5,622 nt of DNA from Actinomycetota bacterium (lineage in GTDB: Bacteria > Actinomycetota > Geothermincolia > Fen-727 > JAQURN01): assembly GCA_028715585.1 (NCBI GenBank), contig JAQURN010000092.1:1-5622 (forward strand), in the 5' to 3' direction. The position numbers and the translations under genes are program-made. The notes beneath the pieces are model-generated. The model was given only the letters and a program-made list of their open reading frames with translations, was not told where the DNA came from and ran no database searches. Below are positions 5,143 through 5,622 of this stretch, one piece after another. The number at the start of each line of letters is the position of its first letter. The stretch's first letter is position 1.

Positions 5143-5622
5143 ATGCAATTCAAGCTTATGGATGTGCTCAAACAAATAGAATCCGAAAAAGGCATTGCCG
5201 TGGACGCGATTCTCGAGGCACTGGATGATGCTCTCCTGACCGCGTATGAGAAGAATTATTCCTCGGAAGGTGAAGCGAGAATCGAAATTGACAGGCAAAC
5301 CGGACAGATAAAGGTTTTTGAGAAACTCGAAGGAAAAAACGAGGAAATAGAAGTTACCCCTGATAATTTTGGCCGGATTGCCGCGCAAACCGCTAGGCAG
5401 GTGATAATTCAGCGTATCCATGAAGCCGAGCGAGAGAAAATGTTCGATGAATATCACGGAAGAGAGGGAGAAATAGTAACAGGGATTGTTCAACAGGCTG
5501 ATGCGAGATACATGCTGATAGACCTTGGCAAGACTGAAGCGCTCACGCCGCCTCAGGAACAGGTGAAGGGAGAGCGATACGAGCACGGAGCGAGGATTAA
5601 GGCATATGTAGTCGAGGTAAAA
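5143..5622 (+). CDS. nusA: Transcription elongation/termination factor NusA, N-terminal 160 residues (3' truncated by window)
   Basis: The frame is open from ATG 5143 to the last base with no stop. NusA binds RNA polymerase and modulates pausing, intrinsic termination and antitermination. The visible part covers the polymerase-binding N-terminal domain (about 1-105), with Glu-Ser-Glu-Lys-Gly-Ile (13-18), Ile-Leu-Glu-Ala-Leu (23-27) and the signature Asp-Asn-Phe-Gly-Arg-Ile-Ala-Ala-Gln-Thr-Ala (74-84), and most of the S1 RNA-binding domain, which starts near Arg-Glu-Gly-Glu-Ile-Val-Thr-Gly-Ile-Val (107-116) and continues to Arg-Ile-Lys-Ala-Tyr-Val-Val-Glu-Val. The KH domains lie beyond the edge. 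ATG 5143 places Glu15-Lys16 as in E. coli NusA and has AAGGG eight bases upstream, so it is preferred over ATG 5158. Cotranscribed with rimP. Confidence 0.97.
   Translation, partial: MQFKLMDVLKQIESEKGIAVDAILEALDDALLTAYEKNYSSEGEARIEIDRQTGQIKVFEKLEGKNEEIEVTPDNFGRIAAQTARQVIIQRIHEAEREKMFDEYHGREGEIVTGIVQQADARYMLIDLGKTEALTPPQEQVKGERYEHGARIKAYVVEVK

Noticed and set aside
1..5622. Mobile element, CRISPR array, defence genes or a novel multi-gene system
   Set aside because: All eight protein genes are recognised housekeeping or regulatory families in a plausible conserved order. I saw no terminal inverted repeats, spaced repeats, transposase motifs or unexplained coding region.

Overview
The window is an ordered run of bacterial housekeeping genes, all on the + strand: 3' end of rapZ, whiA, gap, pgk, tpiA, secG, rimP and the 5' part of nusA. 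Every reading frame is intact. I see no mobile elements, CRISPR arrays, tRNAs or rRNAs. The source looks like a Gram-positive-type bacterium. The order rapZ-(yvcK)-whiA-gap-pgk-tpiA-secG is well known from Actinomycetota, and the SecG loop (Leu-Leu-His-Ala-Gly, then Gly-Gly-Leu-Ser and a glycine run) resembles actinobacterial SecG. By eye the base composition is balanced, perhaps slightly below 50% GC, which is low for most Actinomycetota. A deep-branching or uncultured lineage of that phylum is my best guess, made without any database search.

Layout. 1-171: rapZ C-terminus, whose TGA overlaps the whiA ATG (ATGA). 168-1112: whiA. 1113-1267: a 155-base gap with a small hairpin, a probable promoter (TATAAT at 1213) and a 7-bp inverted repeat flanking the -10 box, then a strong Shine-Dalgarno. 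1268-4259: three consecutive glycolytic enzymes (GAPDH, PGK, TIM). 4297-4539: secG, whose start is overlapped by a 9-codon mini-ORF that has the better Shine-Dalgarno. 4540-4640: two hairpins, the second a clear intrinsic terminator ending only 14 bases before the GTG of rimP. 4641-5120: rimP. 5143-5622: nusA, cut by the window edge.

How the genes work together. gap, pgk and tpiA encode the three enzymes linking dihydroxyacetone phosphate to 3-phosphoglycerate and look like one transcription unit with secG, a subunit of the Sec translocon channel. rimP and nusA are the usual ribosome-maturation and transcription-elongation pair and begin a second unit. rapZ and whiA belong to the conserved regulatory cluster that often precedes gap.

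I found no evidence of a new system. The points worth checking are regulatory: the terminator pressed against a Shine-Dalgarno-less rimP start, the leader mini-ORF at secG, the inverted repeat at the gap promoter, and the absence of yvcK between rapZ and whiA.
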